The notes beneath the pieces were generated by a model. That model was given only the letters and a program-made list of their open reading frames with translations, was not told where the DNA came from and made no database searches. The position numbers and the translations under genes are program-made. Of a DNA stretch of 64,000 nt, positions 44,820 through 57,600 are shown piece after piece. How positions within the stretch are numbered: the first letter of the stretch is position 1; the number at the start of each line of letters is the position of its first letter. Source of the DNA: Amphiura filiformis (Eukaryota > Echinodermata > Ophiuroidea > Amphilepidida > Amphiuridae); NCBI RefSeq assembly GCF_039555335.1, contig NC_092642.1, positions 9,806,752 through 9,870,751 of the forward strand, in the 5' to 3' direction.

Positions 44820-45040
44820 TTATTAAATAACAATGGTTATATTTGCTGAACAAAAAATAATCATGATATAATACTTAATGGTAAAACATTCTGAAGAGCC
44901 ACATAATGAAAGCGATATGATGAAAAAGAGCAACACTGTACCACATCAAGATCAAACTTTCCTAGTGAAAAATTGTGCAACGATGTTATGGCATGTGCCA
45001 ACTTTTTGTGAAATGGAAGTTTAATCCTCGGCGTACTTAC

Positions 45041-45224
45041 AAGCAAAAGTATTTCTGTAGTTTGATGAGATAAGCACATTCTCCTCCGTTGAGACAGTAG
45101 CCATCTTTGGGACACCCTGTGTAGTGTTTGGTAGATGTAGATGCTATAGTCATATTGGGTGGTGCCGATGTGTTGTCTAGCTGGGTAACGTTAGGGGATG
45201 AGGCTGTAGATGAGTTGAAGGAAT
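45041..45224 (-). CDS. EGF-like ligand exon 2 (linker and EGF first half)
   Basis: Acceptor TTCATTCCTTCAG, donor GTAAGT, 184 nt. Encodes DSFNSSTASSPNVTQLDNTS, a Thr/Ser-rich linker with NSS, NVT, NTS and NMT glycosylation sequons, then CPKDGYCLNGGEC and AYLIKLQKYFC (EGF cysteines 1-4). CLNGG-C is typical of neuregulin and EGF. Confidence 0.93.
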
Positions 45225-45493
45225 CTGAAGGAATGAATAAGAAGAACAGAGATATTTGTTAATGTTAATATTCTAAACACATTCTACAACATTATCTACC
45301 GCTTGACGCAAAGAACCTCTGTACACGGATACCTTTGGCGCACCCACATACACTACAAGACTACGAGGTACTGTGATCAGATGGTTGAAAAGTTTCTCAG
45401 CAGTAATGATGCTTTCATTTGATTTGAAACGACAGAATTCATAATACAAGTAAATAAGAATGTTATATAAAATCTTAAAACAATAACCATGAT

Positions 45494-45721
45494 TTGAACA
45501 TTAGTGATGTGAGAGGAATAAGAGGAAATGCTGAGAGGCCAAGACAATACGTGATCTCTTTGGGAGATGGCAACATATTGGCGTTTCACATGTTTCAGAA
45601 AGGATGGGCAGGAAGAACAAACTTGCAGCCACCAACAATGCCTGATTGTCAAGATGCTCCAGCAACTGGAGCAATGGCCATCATCATGAACGATCATCTG
45701 GTATATCTGGTCCCTATCTGA
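45494..45721 (+). other. Unrecognised open frame in intron 1
   Basis: 75 codons on the plus strand, with GIRGNAERPRQYVISLGDGN and FHMFQKGWAGRTN. Composition is protein-like, but no family was recognised, and it is antisense to the host gene. Probably a mobile-element relic. Confidence 0.2.
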
Positions 45722-47088
45722 TATTAAAAAGTACAGGAGAAATACACATGATATAGAATAGGTTAGTCTATAGGGCACGGAATAGAGAAAGTACTGTTGT
45801 TATCATGGCTATAAGATCCTGTGTGTTGGTATGAAAAGTTGAATTCTGCATTAATTTTGAAGCGATAGGGGTAGAGAAAGTTGACCTTTAAAAGCTCAAA
45901 CAAAAGATTCGAATAGAACCCTCCAAATGAAAGTTATACGGTATCAAAGTGCCTTTGTTGGATAGTTTTTCAGTTGGGAATACGGGTATTATGATAGCTG
46001 TTGGCTGTTAAGAATCTTCGTCTCCTCTGAGAGAGGAAATATCCCAATTCAGTCAATGAATGTATTTGGTTAACTGACCCACTAATGTCTCCATTCACAT
46101 GGTTGAGGATGCATAGTGGGTCAGTTCTTACAAAAGTTTTTCCAAAATGTTAAGCATAATCTACTAAATGTCGCAACCATGTTTTGAAATGCTCCAAGCA
46201 GTCGGAAATTTGTTGAAAAGTATGGAATCCCATATGGCAGAGGCAATAGGAATAGCAGTGATTGGTGGTGTCTAGTATTCATGACATTGTCGACACAATC
46301 GTCATCAGAAACAGTGTAGAAAATAAAATTTCAAGAAGCCTTTTGTATTAACGTACTAACTACCTCCTTTAACTGTGTTAACCCCAAGAACCTTTTGAGG
46401 GAGGGAAAGGGTTGAGGTTCCTGAGGGATATCCGCTTTTTGTCCTACTTTAATATCGGGAGAAAACTGCAGTTACTCTGGATGTTATTCAGCACAACGAA
46501 CACATTTAAGGCAACGGGACTTGCAATTCTTGCATTCAGTTTTGGAATGTTCGTTGAGCTTCAAATTTAATAAGAACTGGTCAAATTGACCAAAACAAGG
46601 CATATTAGTTCGGTGGATCTTTCTCTATTTGGCACTTTGTATAAATACTGTATCTGAAACCACAATGTAAATTGTTAAGACAATATCAGCATTAATGGTG
46701 ACTCTTTCAGCTTAACGTAGGTAGATATGATCACAACATCTGTCATCGTCTTCTATTGTATTATTCAATATGCCTATCCTGCAAATGATGCGTATGCGTA
46801 TAAAAAACGCTACTTCATGTGAAAATCTTCCCTTTTTGCTGGTGACAGAAATGTAATGCTTTAGGTGTTTTCTTAAGAAATCAAATGTTGACAGGCTAGA
46901 TCCTAAGGTGCGTGCCCGTGACCGTGGCCTTTAATATTTATTATTCTTCCTTCGTCTCCTTACGACCTATATATATAGCTACCTGACTTGAATGCTATAT
47001 TTCATTACAAAGTGTTTTGAGGAAAAAGCTGGTTCAGATAGAAGTTTAAAATGTTGAGGAAGTCATACTTGAGGGAGGGGTTATTTTT

Positions 47089-47158
47089 AACTAAGCAGGT
47101 AATCTTATTATAAGAACTTGTTAAAACAAGTTCTTATAATAAGATTACCTGCTTAGTT
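47089..47158. repeat. Perfect palindrome, two 34-bp arms
   Basis: Arms 47089-47122 and 47125-47158 are exact reverse complements with a 2-bp centre (AACTAAGCAGGTAATCTTAT at the left edge). Such perfection implies recent origin or conversion. The loop is too short for a microRNA precursor. Confidence 0.95.
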
Positions 47159-48109
47159 CTTACAACATCGAGACTTTTAGAAACAGTTTACGCATTTGTT
47201 CTCAAATAAAAATAAACTTCTTGTTGAATCCAAGTATGGTAATTTTGTAAATTTAAAAAAATATTCAAACAATTTGTGGCACGCGTCCGTCGCGTCTCGA
47301 CTGTGGACTCCTATGTGTGCAGATGTTTTACTTAACATACTAAGATTAATTAATTTAGACAAAATAATCAAAGACACATAAGTGCACACCATAGGGCTGA
47401 AATACGGTTGATGAAGCTCAGTGTTAATTGGTGGAGATACAGATATTGAATTTTTAATGCAGTTTTACATGGACTTATATTAATGATATATTGCATGCAT
47501 GAGGTCTCTAGACGACTGATTGGCATTATTTCAAGTTCTTGTATTTTATTGTCTGGTATATAGTTGTTAACAAAAACAAAGTATTTTGGTTTTGTAAACT
47601 TTTCAACTTTTGCAGTGCAGTAAGCATGTTAAGTGTACCAGTCCGAGACAGTCGTACAGTATTCCAGTAATATTCCAATATTATTGAATTCACCATTTTG
47701 TTCATCGTTTGCAAAAGATTATTGTCATATATATCCACTCCAATTTGTTTTGTTTTTCCCCAAAACGGTGTGATTTTGTCTTTTTGTGCGTATTACATTT
47801 ATAGTGCATTAGCAATATTTACACAGTCTCAAAATGATGACGTATGGGTATAAACAGTGGACACTAAATGCACCGTCGCTAAGTGAGTAGGGAGGTGGTA
47901 TTTTAAGTCCAGGATTATTCTAGCCCCAGGTATATCAAGTCATAGGCACAATTTTTATCGCCCCGTCATGCAATGCAAAAATTGTGTGTAATCAGTATCA
48001 ATTATCAAATGCTGTTAATTGAAGATGTTAATTATCCGTGGTCATTTTAGTAATCAGACCGTTACTTTCATAATTAGACTATTTAAAGATATTACTCTCA
48101 TCTAAAAAT

Positions 48110-48260
48110 GTTTAGAACTCGATTCTATAGGCTTGTACTTGTGAGTATCGAGCTGGGAACCCGAAGGTTCCATGTTCAACTTGATCATGCATGGTTGGTC
48201 TGACTTGCATGCTTTTTTAATAACTGAGGAGTTTTTGCCTCTCAGAAAATATCTATAGTA
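48110..48260 (+). repeat. SINE-like fragment with tRNA B-box-like motif
   Basis: GAAGGTTCCATGTTCAAC resembles a tRNA internal promoter B box (GGTTCGANNCC). Similar sequence in the same context recurs at 54570-54600. The body cannot be aligned further. Confidence 0.4.
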
Positions 48261-48558
48261 CCGTATTTCTAATTGAATCAGAACGTGACAAGGCAGTGAT
48301 AACAACATTAACTGCACGTGTAATCGTAATGTCTACATCCGTGTTGTTAAGCCGCAGTGCATTATGGGGCTGGTTGTTTTCATCCTCTGATGTCGGGTAG
48401 TCCCAGGGACTCAAGATGCTAATTTTCATCATCTTCAACACCGCAAATGTCACGATAAAATGGAGGGAAGAAGAATTTTGGCGGCGTAAAGTTATGCGAG
48501 TCGTCAACTTCAACTTGAATTCTTCAGGCAGTGATCTACCAACATGGCCATGGGTCAA
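48253..48558 (-). other. Unrecognised open frame in intron 1
   Basis: About 101 codons on the same strand as the host gene, including LPEEFKLKLTTRITLRRQNS and SPWDYPTSEDENN. No ATG at its upstream end. It could be a relic or an unusual exon; no splice borders fit the gene's phase convincingly. Confidence 0.2.
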
Positions 48559-50499
48559 CTAGTAATAGGTCCCTGGTAAAATGCTTAAATCATACCTAGT
48601 ATTCTATATTTTGATCAATAAAAGCTATATAAATTTTAAACTTTGATCTCAATATTTAGACTTTTTATCTATTTTGTGTTTATTTTCTTGTTTTTACATT
48701 ATATCTTACACAGGGTACCGTATACTGCTCGTTAAATGGGGTTGAGCACCCACCGAGTTCGTACTTAACCCGACTATCAACTTCACACAGCAAGGACTCC
48801 CCCGTTTTTCCCTTTTAGTGTCAGTAATACGTGTATAAAGCTTTATCGATGATAAACTCTACGCACCTAGAGGCGAACCCTGGGAACCAAATGCTTTGAT
48901 ATCTTATTCATAAACCCAATGGCAGCTCACTGCACTCTATTTCAGTTGTCAAGACCAAAAGAATTTGGACTAAAGAATTTGCACTTTACCTCCATGAAAC
49001 CTTTTGGTTTCCATGCTCAACAACAACTCATTCTTTAATACTGTATACTACTATTTGTATTATTGGCTGAGAATGTTCTATTTCATACTTAAAGTTTGAG
49101 CAAAGTTTCGAAAGAGTTATAAAACAAGGTTAAATTGCACGTGTTTCACTGTTTGCACTGGAAATAGTGCCATATATTGTTTGAACCATATACAAATTAC
49201 CCACATTTTATGCATATTATGTCCCATTATTCAGCTGTACTACCATTATTCAGCTGTACTATTAAAAGTAACATGATTTTGCCAGGCGTATGGCCGAAAT
49301 CATGGTAATTATGATCCGCTCAAGTTGCCGGATTCACACTGTTTTTCCAATCACAAGGACAAGTTTGAGCAAAATTCTTTGGTTTTAGTCAAGGAATATA
49401 AAAACTGGAAGCAACACTAACAATTATCACGTGTCGTGCATTGCGTAATATCAAATACTACCTCAATTTTAATCCCATTTTATTGTTCCTTAAATAACAC
49501 CCTTCTGAGCGATGATTGTCTTCGCGCTGATTACGTATACCGGTGCAGTAACTTCAATCATTCACTAACCAATTAAACGATTCAATGACTCTAAATACTA
49601 ATGTTCGTGTATTTATTGTTTCAAAGTCTTGTTGTTACATATGAATATTATGAGGTCTTTGATTTACTATTGTCTGTGACTATCTCTGGAATTCCGTAAA
49701 CAAATCCAAGTCGTACGTGACGGCGACCCATTGAATATCTCCTCAAGATGGTACATAAAAAGTTGGGCAAATCAGGGATATGAGACAAATGAACCACACG
49801 AGTGGTACGCCTTTACGACGTTGCTTATGCAATACAGTCAGTTACAGAAAGAGTCGATCGGATGTAAATACGTGATTGTCCTTGCTCAAAAATACTTGGT
49901 TTGATTTGATATTGAAGTATACATAGCAGCTATTGGTACTGCAGTACATGGCAGCTATCATTGCATTTAAAAATTTTTTTTTTATCATAATACCACCATC
50001 AGTACCACGATCTGAATTTTAGTATGAGATGCGTGGGCAACACGCAGGTGTCATAGGCGCCGGGATTGTTTGGTCAGCAATCCGCACTATCAGAAAACAC
50101 ACAATAATTAACAAAACAATTTATTGCTTTCTTTTCTGTTAATTGCAAATACTTGCAATAATAATTTGTTCTTCAGGTTTAAGTGTAGTAATGTCAAAAT
50201 AAAACTTGGATCTGTAGTTGGACGCTTGAATGAAAATTATTTTTCCTGGCAATATTATTTTACGACTACGAGGTGACTTTCAATTAAGTAACTTTCTTTT
50301 CCCAGTAATAGATTGAATTCAGTTCAATTTCTTTGTCCTTTCATACCATTATCTATAGTAATTTATTGAATAATGATCAATTATTAATTAATGTAATTAC
50401 ATTATATTCCCATATATTCTCATCTGACAGAAGCACAGAACACAGTTCACCTGAATTGCTTTATATAATGACCACTGCCGCGCCGGATCGGTACAAAAA

Positions 50500-50770
50500 A
50501 GACATATGCCACCACTTGAGGCTGAGGTCAATGTTCAGAGTCATCAAAGTAGAGGTTGTTGAACTAAGCCTGAGAATGAGGCAAACTTTGGTCGTCATCT
50601 CCGAGTTTAAAGTCTTTTAACCCTCATACAAGTCATAGTGCATTTACAAATGGTAAATGACATTATCAGATTTGGTTATCCAAACTCATACTCTACAACA
50701 TAAGCTTTCACTGAGGGTAATTGTATGCTACTGAACTATGCCATGAGAATGATGCTATATATTGCCTTAT
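50500..50770. repeat. Dispersed repeat, partial copies
   Basis: Two blocks (about 50530-50605 and 50675-50765) resemble the stretch 36475-36600: GAGGTT-TTGAACTA-GCCT, GA-GAGGC, and AACTCATACTCT-CAAC words in similar order. Family not identified. Confidence 0.4.
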
Positions 50771-51125
50771 AGTTATACATAGGGGAAAGTTCACGTTACC
50801 TTTGACGTGTCTGACTACGCTTGACACGAGACTGTAACACGAGTCATTTCATATTGTCGCCACATTTTTACTAATTGTCCTTAATTTCTGGTCAAAGTCA
50901 CGGCCAATAGGTTATAAGTTGTATAGGTTATATCCATTGTTAGCATGGTTTAGTGCTTTCTAACAGAGTTTCGTAAAACAATTTGATAACTTCACTACAA
51001 TCGTGCTTAATAAGTAAATGTTTGATTATCAGTATAAAGCATTGAACCGATTGAGGTTCTGCCAGTCGGATAAGTATTATGAAACTGTCGGTCAAGGACA
51101 AGAATTACTTCCACTTCGCCCTCAT

Positions 51126-51195
51126 GGTGGCTCTGAAAAGATTCGTTTTGGAGGTGCCCTTTCCTACTGGAGATTTGGTGGCTCTGAAAAGAGCC
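51126..51195 (-). ncRNA. Histone mRNA 3' stem-loop relic, one full and one partial copy
   Basis: On the minus strand 51195-51180 reads GGCTCTTTTCAGAGCC, the 16-nt histone 3' stem-loop, preceded by AAC and followed by ACCA exactly as in sea urchin histone genes. About 40 nt further, a partial copy keeps TCTTTTCAGAGCCACCA with a changed 5' stem, and a purine-rich AGGAAAGG lies between. No histone coding sequence was found next to it, so it is a duplicated or transposed 3' end, not an active gene. Confidence 0.7.
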
Positions 51196-53353
51196 GTTCG
51201 ATCTTTAGAGCCACCATATGATAAGTAGATATAACTTATAAGGGAAAATATATTTTGTGTCCCATACTTCGAGATAGAAAAAACCGCGGTGTCATTGTAC
51301 TCTTAATATACAGTATGTGTATAATAGTAACATTGTTTGTTCTTATAACTACATAAGGTATGTCACTCTATTTAAACTTCACATTCCTACTATAGAGTAC
51401 CTGAGCACATTGGCAACATTACGTCTTTCCTATTTTCCGCATCAGGTATGCCATTCTATTTTAAAAGCTCACACTATTATACCTGAGTAAACTAGCAACA
51501 TTGTGTCTTCTAGAGCTTCAAATTTGCTCGCATCTAATGGAGAGTGAGGTCAAACATGTTTGCACATATTCGCAAACACTGTATTTCCTATTTCAATTTT
51601 TTAAATCAACCTCTAATTCAATAAGATCTCTATTATATAGACATTGAAATTATCCGAGTTCCCCAGTCGCCCAGTCTCATGAGGTCACTTTCTAAATACT
51701 CTGTGGTTAAAAACTATCAAGTATCATTTAAATGTATTATATCAAATAATATTTATTTACTTTGTTTATCTTATTTCATTGTGGCACTTAAAGTTATTAC
51801 CGTGGGTGTAAGTGGTAGCAATATACAAATGAAGTTTGCAAACATTTTAGACTGGGTGCGGAATACAGACCCACCTTTATAACACTTCCATAGGACCGGC
51901 TGTCTCCGGGTAAACCTTACTCTCATTTCCAAGCCAGACATTCGAGTATCCGCATGACCCGAAGCCGTCACACTTAGAAATTCCCTCAAAATATTTTCAC
52001 TTTTCAATTTGTTTAATCATGTGTAAAATTGAAAAGACAACATATATACATAATCTGATTTGTATTGTGTAAACAAACAAGTATTATTTTGAGTTACACC
52101 TTAAAAAATAACAGAAGAATAAAAACATCTGTACGTTTAAACATTGTTACATAAAGCTTAGTCTTTTCCTCTTCAAGATACTACACATATTTATAGATAT
52201 TTAGGAATAAAATAACATGTGTAGCCTACTGCAAACAATAATTGGTGACATCTACCAATGAACTACCCTTATCGACTGGTGAACTTTGTAACTATGATGT
52301 TCTGGTAAAGATCAAGTTCACAAACCCAAGACCAATATCATTTTGTTAAAGATCTGGACTGAGTATGCGATGTACATTGTACTTAAAAGTGGGGCTATTC
52401 TAGAAAATAAGTACACACCCAGCACAGCACACACACATTTAGAAAAGATTTGAAATTCCAGCTAAAACATGAAAAATAGTTATATCTATTTTATTCTCAG
52501 TAAAAAAATGGAAATCCAAAATGTGCGGGTAATTATAAATTTTAGAATTCCTTGATTTTTCAGATTTAATTGATTGCATTTCTTCAAAGCATTGTCAATG
52601 AACAGTAGCAATGGTAGAAAGTAAACTTGGAATTCCAGCTATTTCTTTTATTGACAAAAGCTACTCTGGAATATACCAGTTACCCATGACAGAGCAGTTT
52701 GACAGTTTGAGCTGTCAGATACACATGATCGTGATTTCGCAATTACAAGACTCGGTGAATAGAAGACAAATAATTAACAATGCATTACATTTAAGTTATC
52801 TTTGGATACGACCTATTGCCTATATTGAGACATTCCTTTACGATAACATAAGTCACAGAAATATAGAAAGCAAAGTCTACATTCCTTATTTAAAGTAGCT
52901 AAGTAGGTCGATCTAGTATTTTTGTCAATGAAATGCAGCATATATAGGTTTGTATTATTGTAAATAGATAACGATTGGACATTGACCGGTAATCTCCAGT
53001 TAAAATGGCAAATGAGTGTCAAAAAGTTTATTCTTTCGATTTCACTTTGCCTGGTAAAATAATTAGATTTACAACACCATGATTATCATTATTATGTAAT
53101 CTAGATGTGTGTTCCACGGCCTCGAATTTACTTGCTTAATTTTGTATTTTCAGAGACCAGAATTATGGCATTCAAATAACGGGGCTCGAATTGATACCGT
53201 ACATCATATCGAGTCTAATAACAAGGGATTTATTATATATATTTAAAAAAATCACTGAGCGCTGCACATAAAAATAAAGAATCTTACTATAAAATAATAC
53301 AGCCGATTGAGCTAATATAACTAGTATTCAGGTATTAGTAAAATTAAATTTGT

Positions 53354-53633
53354 GTACTTACAATTTCATTATGATCATACTTGTGCATCTACATGAACAC
53401 AATTATGCACAGTATTGATTCCACAGCTCGTATAGCAATTAAATCATGCACAGGGCACTCCGTTGTAAATGGATTGCCTTCTACACTATTGTCTTCTACA
53501 ATAGGCATGTTTAGGTATTTACTACGTAGTGCCTTGTGCCTGGTTTAATTGCTGTATGAGCTGTGGAGCTAATACTGTGCATATCTCTATTCATGCAGAC
53601 GCGCAAGTATGATCATAAAGAAATTTTAAGTAC
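53354..53633. mobile_element. Foldback element in intron 1
   Basis: Arms of about 110 bp: GTACTTACAATTTCATTATG and ACAGCTCGTATAGCAATTAA on the left, inverses (with a few changes) on the right. The centre is a smaller hairpin-like stretch. MITE-like. Confidence 0.82.
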
Positions 53634-54529
53634 GAAAATTAAGATTTTGGGGGACATTGTCCCGGCATGCATTGTCCCACCATATCATCCAATATTCATT
53701 TGTAGTTAGGCACTTGGATACCAAGTAGGTTGCTAAACACTTGAGAACCAATAACAACACCACTTAACTTCACATTAACATGTTTGCTAAAGATGTTGAC
53801 TCAGTTTATACGGTTTACTTAAAATAAGTTTAAATATTTTTGTAGCGAATACTAAGTAAAATGAAGTTTCTCACACATCTGCCGCTTTTTCAATGTAAGA
53901 AATATCTCTACTCTCGACTATGTCAGCATGGTTGTGCCATTTAAGTCATGGGGCATCTGCGGTATAATGGTATAATGTCTGACACCAGATGATTTGCAAT
54001 CGAAAAGTCATGATAATACTTTTCAAATCATTTGTTTAAGGTAATTCAAGAATGATTTGCTTTCAATTGCACCGCACGTGAATCTTGGCATGTGGGATGG
54101 GACAGTAATGCAAAAGAGGACAGTTTAGATCAGTAGGATACTGCACATTAGACGCTTTATATCAACTTTAATATTTCAACCTTTTGGGTGACGCTCTTCA
54201 GCAGCTTTCAGCTCTTCGGTTACCTGCTAAAAGTGTTTCACCACTACTTAACCAACGTATTACAATCACGTTTAGATGAAAAGAATACCTCAGGATCTGA
54301 AACTGCTGATAACCTCTATACCATTTCCAAGGGTGTGTAGGGATAAATTTGACAATGATAAATAAATGTTATTCAATTGTGGGAATAGTTGGCAATATTA
54401 TAGATGAATGTGGTATCTGTGGTTGCACCCGAATTTGCACAAAATGAATGTCAGCGGATGTTTTATGTAATGTTAATGTCATACATATCACCACCCAACA
54501 TGAACAAAAAATCAATCTTTTCTGAACTG

Positions 54530-54612
54530 GCTAGCTGACTTTAGATCAGCTAGTAGACCTGCAGACATGTAAATGCCTGGTAACTTGAAGGTCCTGTGTT
54601 CAAATACTAAAA
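54530..54612 (+). repeat. SINE-like fragment with tRNA B-box-like motif
   Basis: GCTAGTAGACCTGCAG resembles an A-box region and GAAGGTCCTGTGTTCAAAT a B box. The AAC-GAAGGT-CC-GTTCAA pattern is shared with 48140-48175. Confidence 0.4.
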
Positions 54613-57600
54613 AATGTTCATATGGAAACGTTGACTAAAGGGTTTTCGAGGTGCATGATGGCGAACCTTGAAAAGAACATAGCATCTATATCTACTGATC
54701 TATATATTAACACTTTAAGCTACTTTAGCTTCATCCATTTTGTATGTTTTATTTTCATCGTGTTGTACAAGTAGCAAAATGAACTGTTTTGTTTGAATAA
54801 AAAAATTACAAAGGTTACTGTGATATACTAGTATTTATGAAATATTATCGTATCGGGTGGTATGGTTGGCAGGGCTACAAAGTACACGCACGTGGTTTTG
54901 CTGAATGTCGTGACCAAACTCCATGTTGCACAGCTGTTTGCAAACTGTTGTAGTTTTGTTTCATCATTAATCCAATGAAATTGGACAAAACAATCGACTA
55001 AGAAAAATTGGAAAAGTGCTTAAAATTGTGACACGTTACAACCGTTTTGCTTTAATAGGGAAACGTTTGAATCCTACAAAATATTCCAAAGCTTAAATAT
55101 GAACTGCTTAATGCACGAAAGAATTAAATAACAAAAGTATTACAAACATGATGAATTATGACTTTCAAGTTTTAGACACTTTGCAGCTTCAGTTAAAGTT
55201 TGAAATCGCGTACCCTATGTACAATTATGTACTAAATCTGCACTGCAAGTTTAGGCTTATTTGCATCATTAAAAATAACTCCAGGTAAGCCCTGTGTCTG
55301 AACCTTCAAACCTTTGACAATCTTCAGTTATTCCAGACCCAATCAGGCCACGAGATTGTGCACCATACATACATCAGGTACAGGTTGTGCAAAATGTGAA
55401 CCCAGCTTGGCTATAGATTAAACATGACAGGGGGAACTTAGGTCATTCAAGTGAAAACTTGCTCGTGTCCCTATTGATAAAAATATCCAGCCCTTCTTAT
55501 GACACATGTATGGTGTACCCTGTTAGCCGGCACGTCACACCGTACCGGTACTTAATTTAGCCCTACCGTACCCCAGATTTAAGTAGTCTTAGGGTCAAAA
55601 GATAGCAAGGTGACAAGAGATTATGTTAAGGGGTTGAATGAATTAAAGGGCTTCTTATCAAGGGCTTATCAATTCACTGAATTCAGCCCTTAAAAGTGAG
55701 TGACTATGGGATTTTTGCCAAGGTGGGGGTGGTCCAGACACTATCCTCAAAGGCAAAACCATATCCACGCTGCGGATCTCGGTGCGGATCTTGGTGAAAA
55801 ACAATGTACGGCTAAACTTAAGCCTTTAATATTAAGGCTAATATAATACATTATGCAGATGATGTCACGGGTTTACCGTTTATATTTTAACTAAATTTAG
55901 AATTTTAGTGACAACCTTGAAAAACCGTTTGCCTATTGAAATTTATTCACATGTTTGAACTCTAAGATATATTGCAAAATAATTGATCATTGTACATGAT
56001 AATAATGGTCTAAATAAGAAATTGATAAGAATATCTATTATAACAATGAAAATAAAACGCTTAAAAATAGCTTACTTAACTGCTTACTTAATATTAAGTT
56101 ACTTAACCTAGTTAAAAATGGTATGGACTTGTATTTAGCCACCCGCTATCATGGCTATTAAAATTCATCAACTTGTAGTTAAGAATCCATACAGGGTGCC
56201 TTTAATCAACTTTTAACCAATCAGCAGCAAGAACACTCCGAGTTCTTAAACTTAATTACAGAAGCCAAGTAAATTGAGAATTGGTAAAGCCTCGTAGCCG
56301 CCATAAGTATGGGGATGTCCAATTTATCAATTATAATTATGATTCACTGTCATATAGACCTCATGAAGGGATAATGATGATAATGATGTTAGATTTGATG
56401 ATTGAATGACATTTGTGACCAAAAGTTGAACCAGAAAATGCGTACACCTGACCTTAAACGCCATGTTAGAAAGAGGATTATCGTGACTTACTGTCTTACG
56501 CCTTTTAATAACATTAGATTTGACTGTGTCCCACTTACACGTCTAATTAGGGCAATAATGGATCATGAATGACTTTAAACGATTAAATGTAACACAACAT
56601 GAATGTGATTAATAATAATGTAAGCCAAACTTTCGTGTAATATAAGAGGATGGTCAGATCAACAACCACAGCTCCACCTTTTTTTCCATCGGGTGATGTT
56701 GGCATATCAGTGGAGAGCCCGCGTATTAACTCTCAAATAATATTAGGCTGAAAGCGGACTGAAAGATGTTTTGTTTGGATTCAGTGTCGAAAGTGGGTTA
56801 ACCCAATTATTAAATGTATTGCTCATTTTGGCTCCCATGTCAATCATATCAGAAGGGATTGAAATATTATCATAAAATAGATGGGATTGGAGTCAAGGTC
56901 ATTTGACCAAAGTGGAATAAGCATAAGATGAAATCGGACCATCCTCCTTCAGATTTAGATATCCATAAAAAGGCTTTAGGTGTTATATTATGAATGGGGC
57001 CGGTAGTGGATAGCTTTGTTTATTGTAAGGTAAGAAGGAAGGTGTTCTTTGAGGTTGATACTTGTACGTATAGATAGGTAAATCACGCTGCCTTTTGTTT
57101 AAAGAAGTTCAAATTCATCCGGTGGGAAATACCTTAATTAAAACCTAAATCTATTCGTAAATCGCATACCTGGTCAGCATACATGTGATTTGCGCAATGT
57201 CAACACACAAATATGCCCAACAGAATAACATAAAAGGAAGTCTTCACAAAAGAAATAAAAGACTCTTTGTTGATCTGTCATTTCTACAATACGATTATTA
57301 ATGCGCTTGGCAAATTCACACGGTAAAAGGGCTTCCCCGTGACCCGATTTATAAAGTCAATGTTGAAATAGAATAAGAATAGACACGGGGGATACCTGTG
57401 AAGTATAATAAGATATGATGATATCAAAAGATCTGAATCTAGATAAATCTATTTAATTGGGTGCTATGAACGCCCAATAACGTCAAATAAACCCTGCATG
57501 ATTGGATTCGCATTCTCAAATGCATGGTTCAATGACCATAATCAACCACTGTACAAACTCTGGGATTGACCTTTCACCTTTGATTGTTTGAGTAACGCAA

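Larger units (their letters stand above)
43231..45040 (-). other. Intron 2 of EGF-like ligand gene
   Basis: 1.8 kb within the EGF domain. Contains an inverted repeat (44247-44421) and a Harbinger MITE (44562-44819). No alternative EGF second-half exon, as seen in vertebrate NRG1 alpha/beta, was recognised. Confidence 0.55.

Noticed and set aside
45377..45778. Minus-strand 133-codon frame in intron 1 as an extra ligand exon
   Set aside because: No Ig or other ectodomain pattern, no suitable splice sites, and it overlaps a plus-strand frame of equal plausibility.
47089..47158. microRNA precursor
   Set aside because: The loop is only 2 nt and the stem is perfect; a microRNA precursor needs a longer loop and usually mismatches.
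51018..51221. Plus-strand 67-codon frame containing repeated GGSEK
   Set aside because: The repeated residues are the antisense of the histone stem-loop copies, not a protein repeat.
52611..52898. 95-codon plus-strand frame
   Set aside because: No family resemblance; composition as in surrounding intronic DNA.
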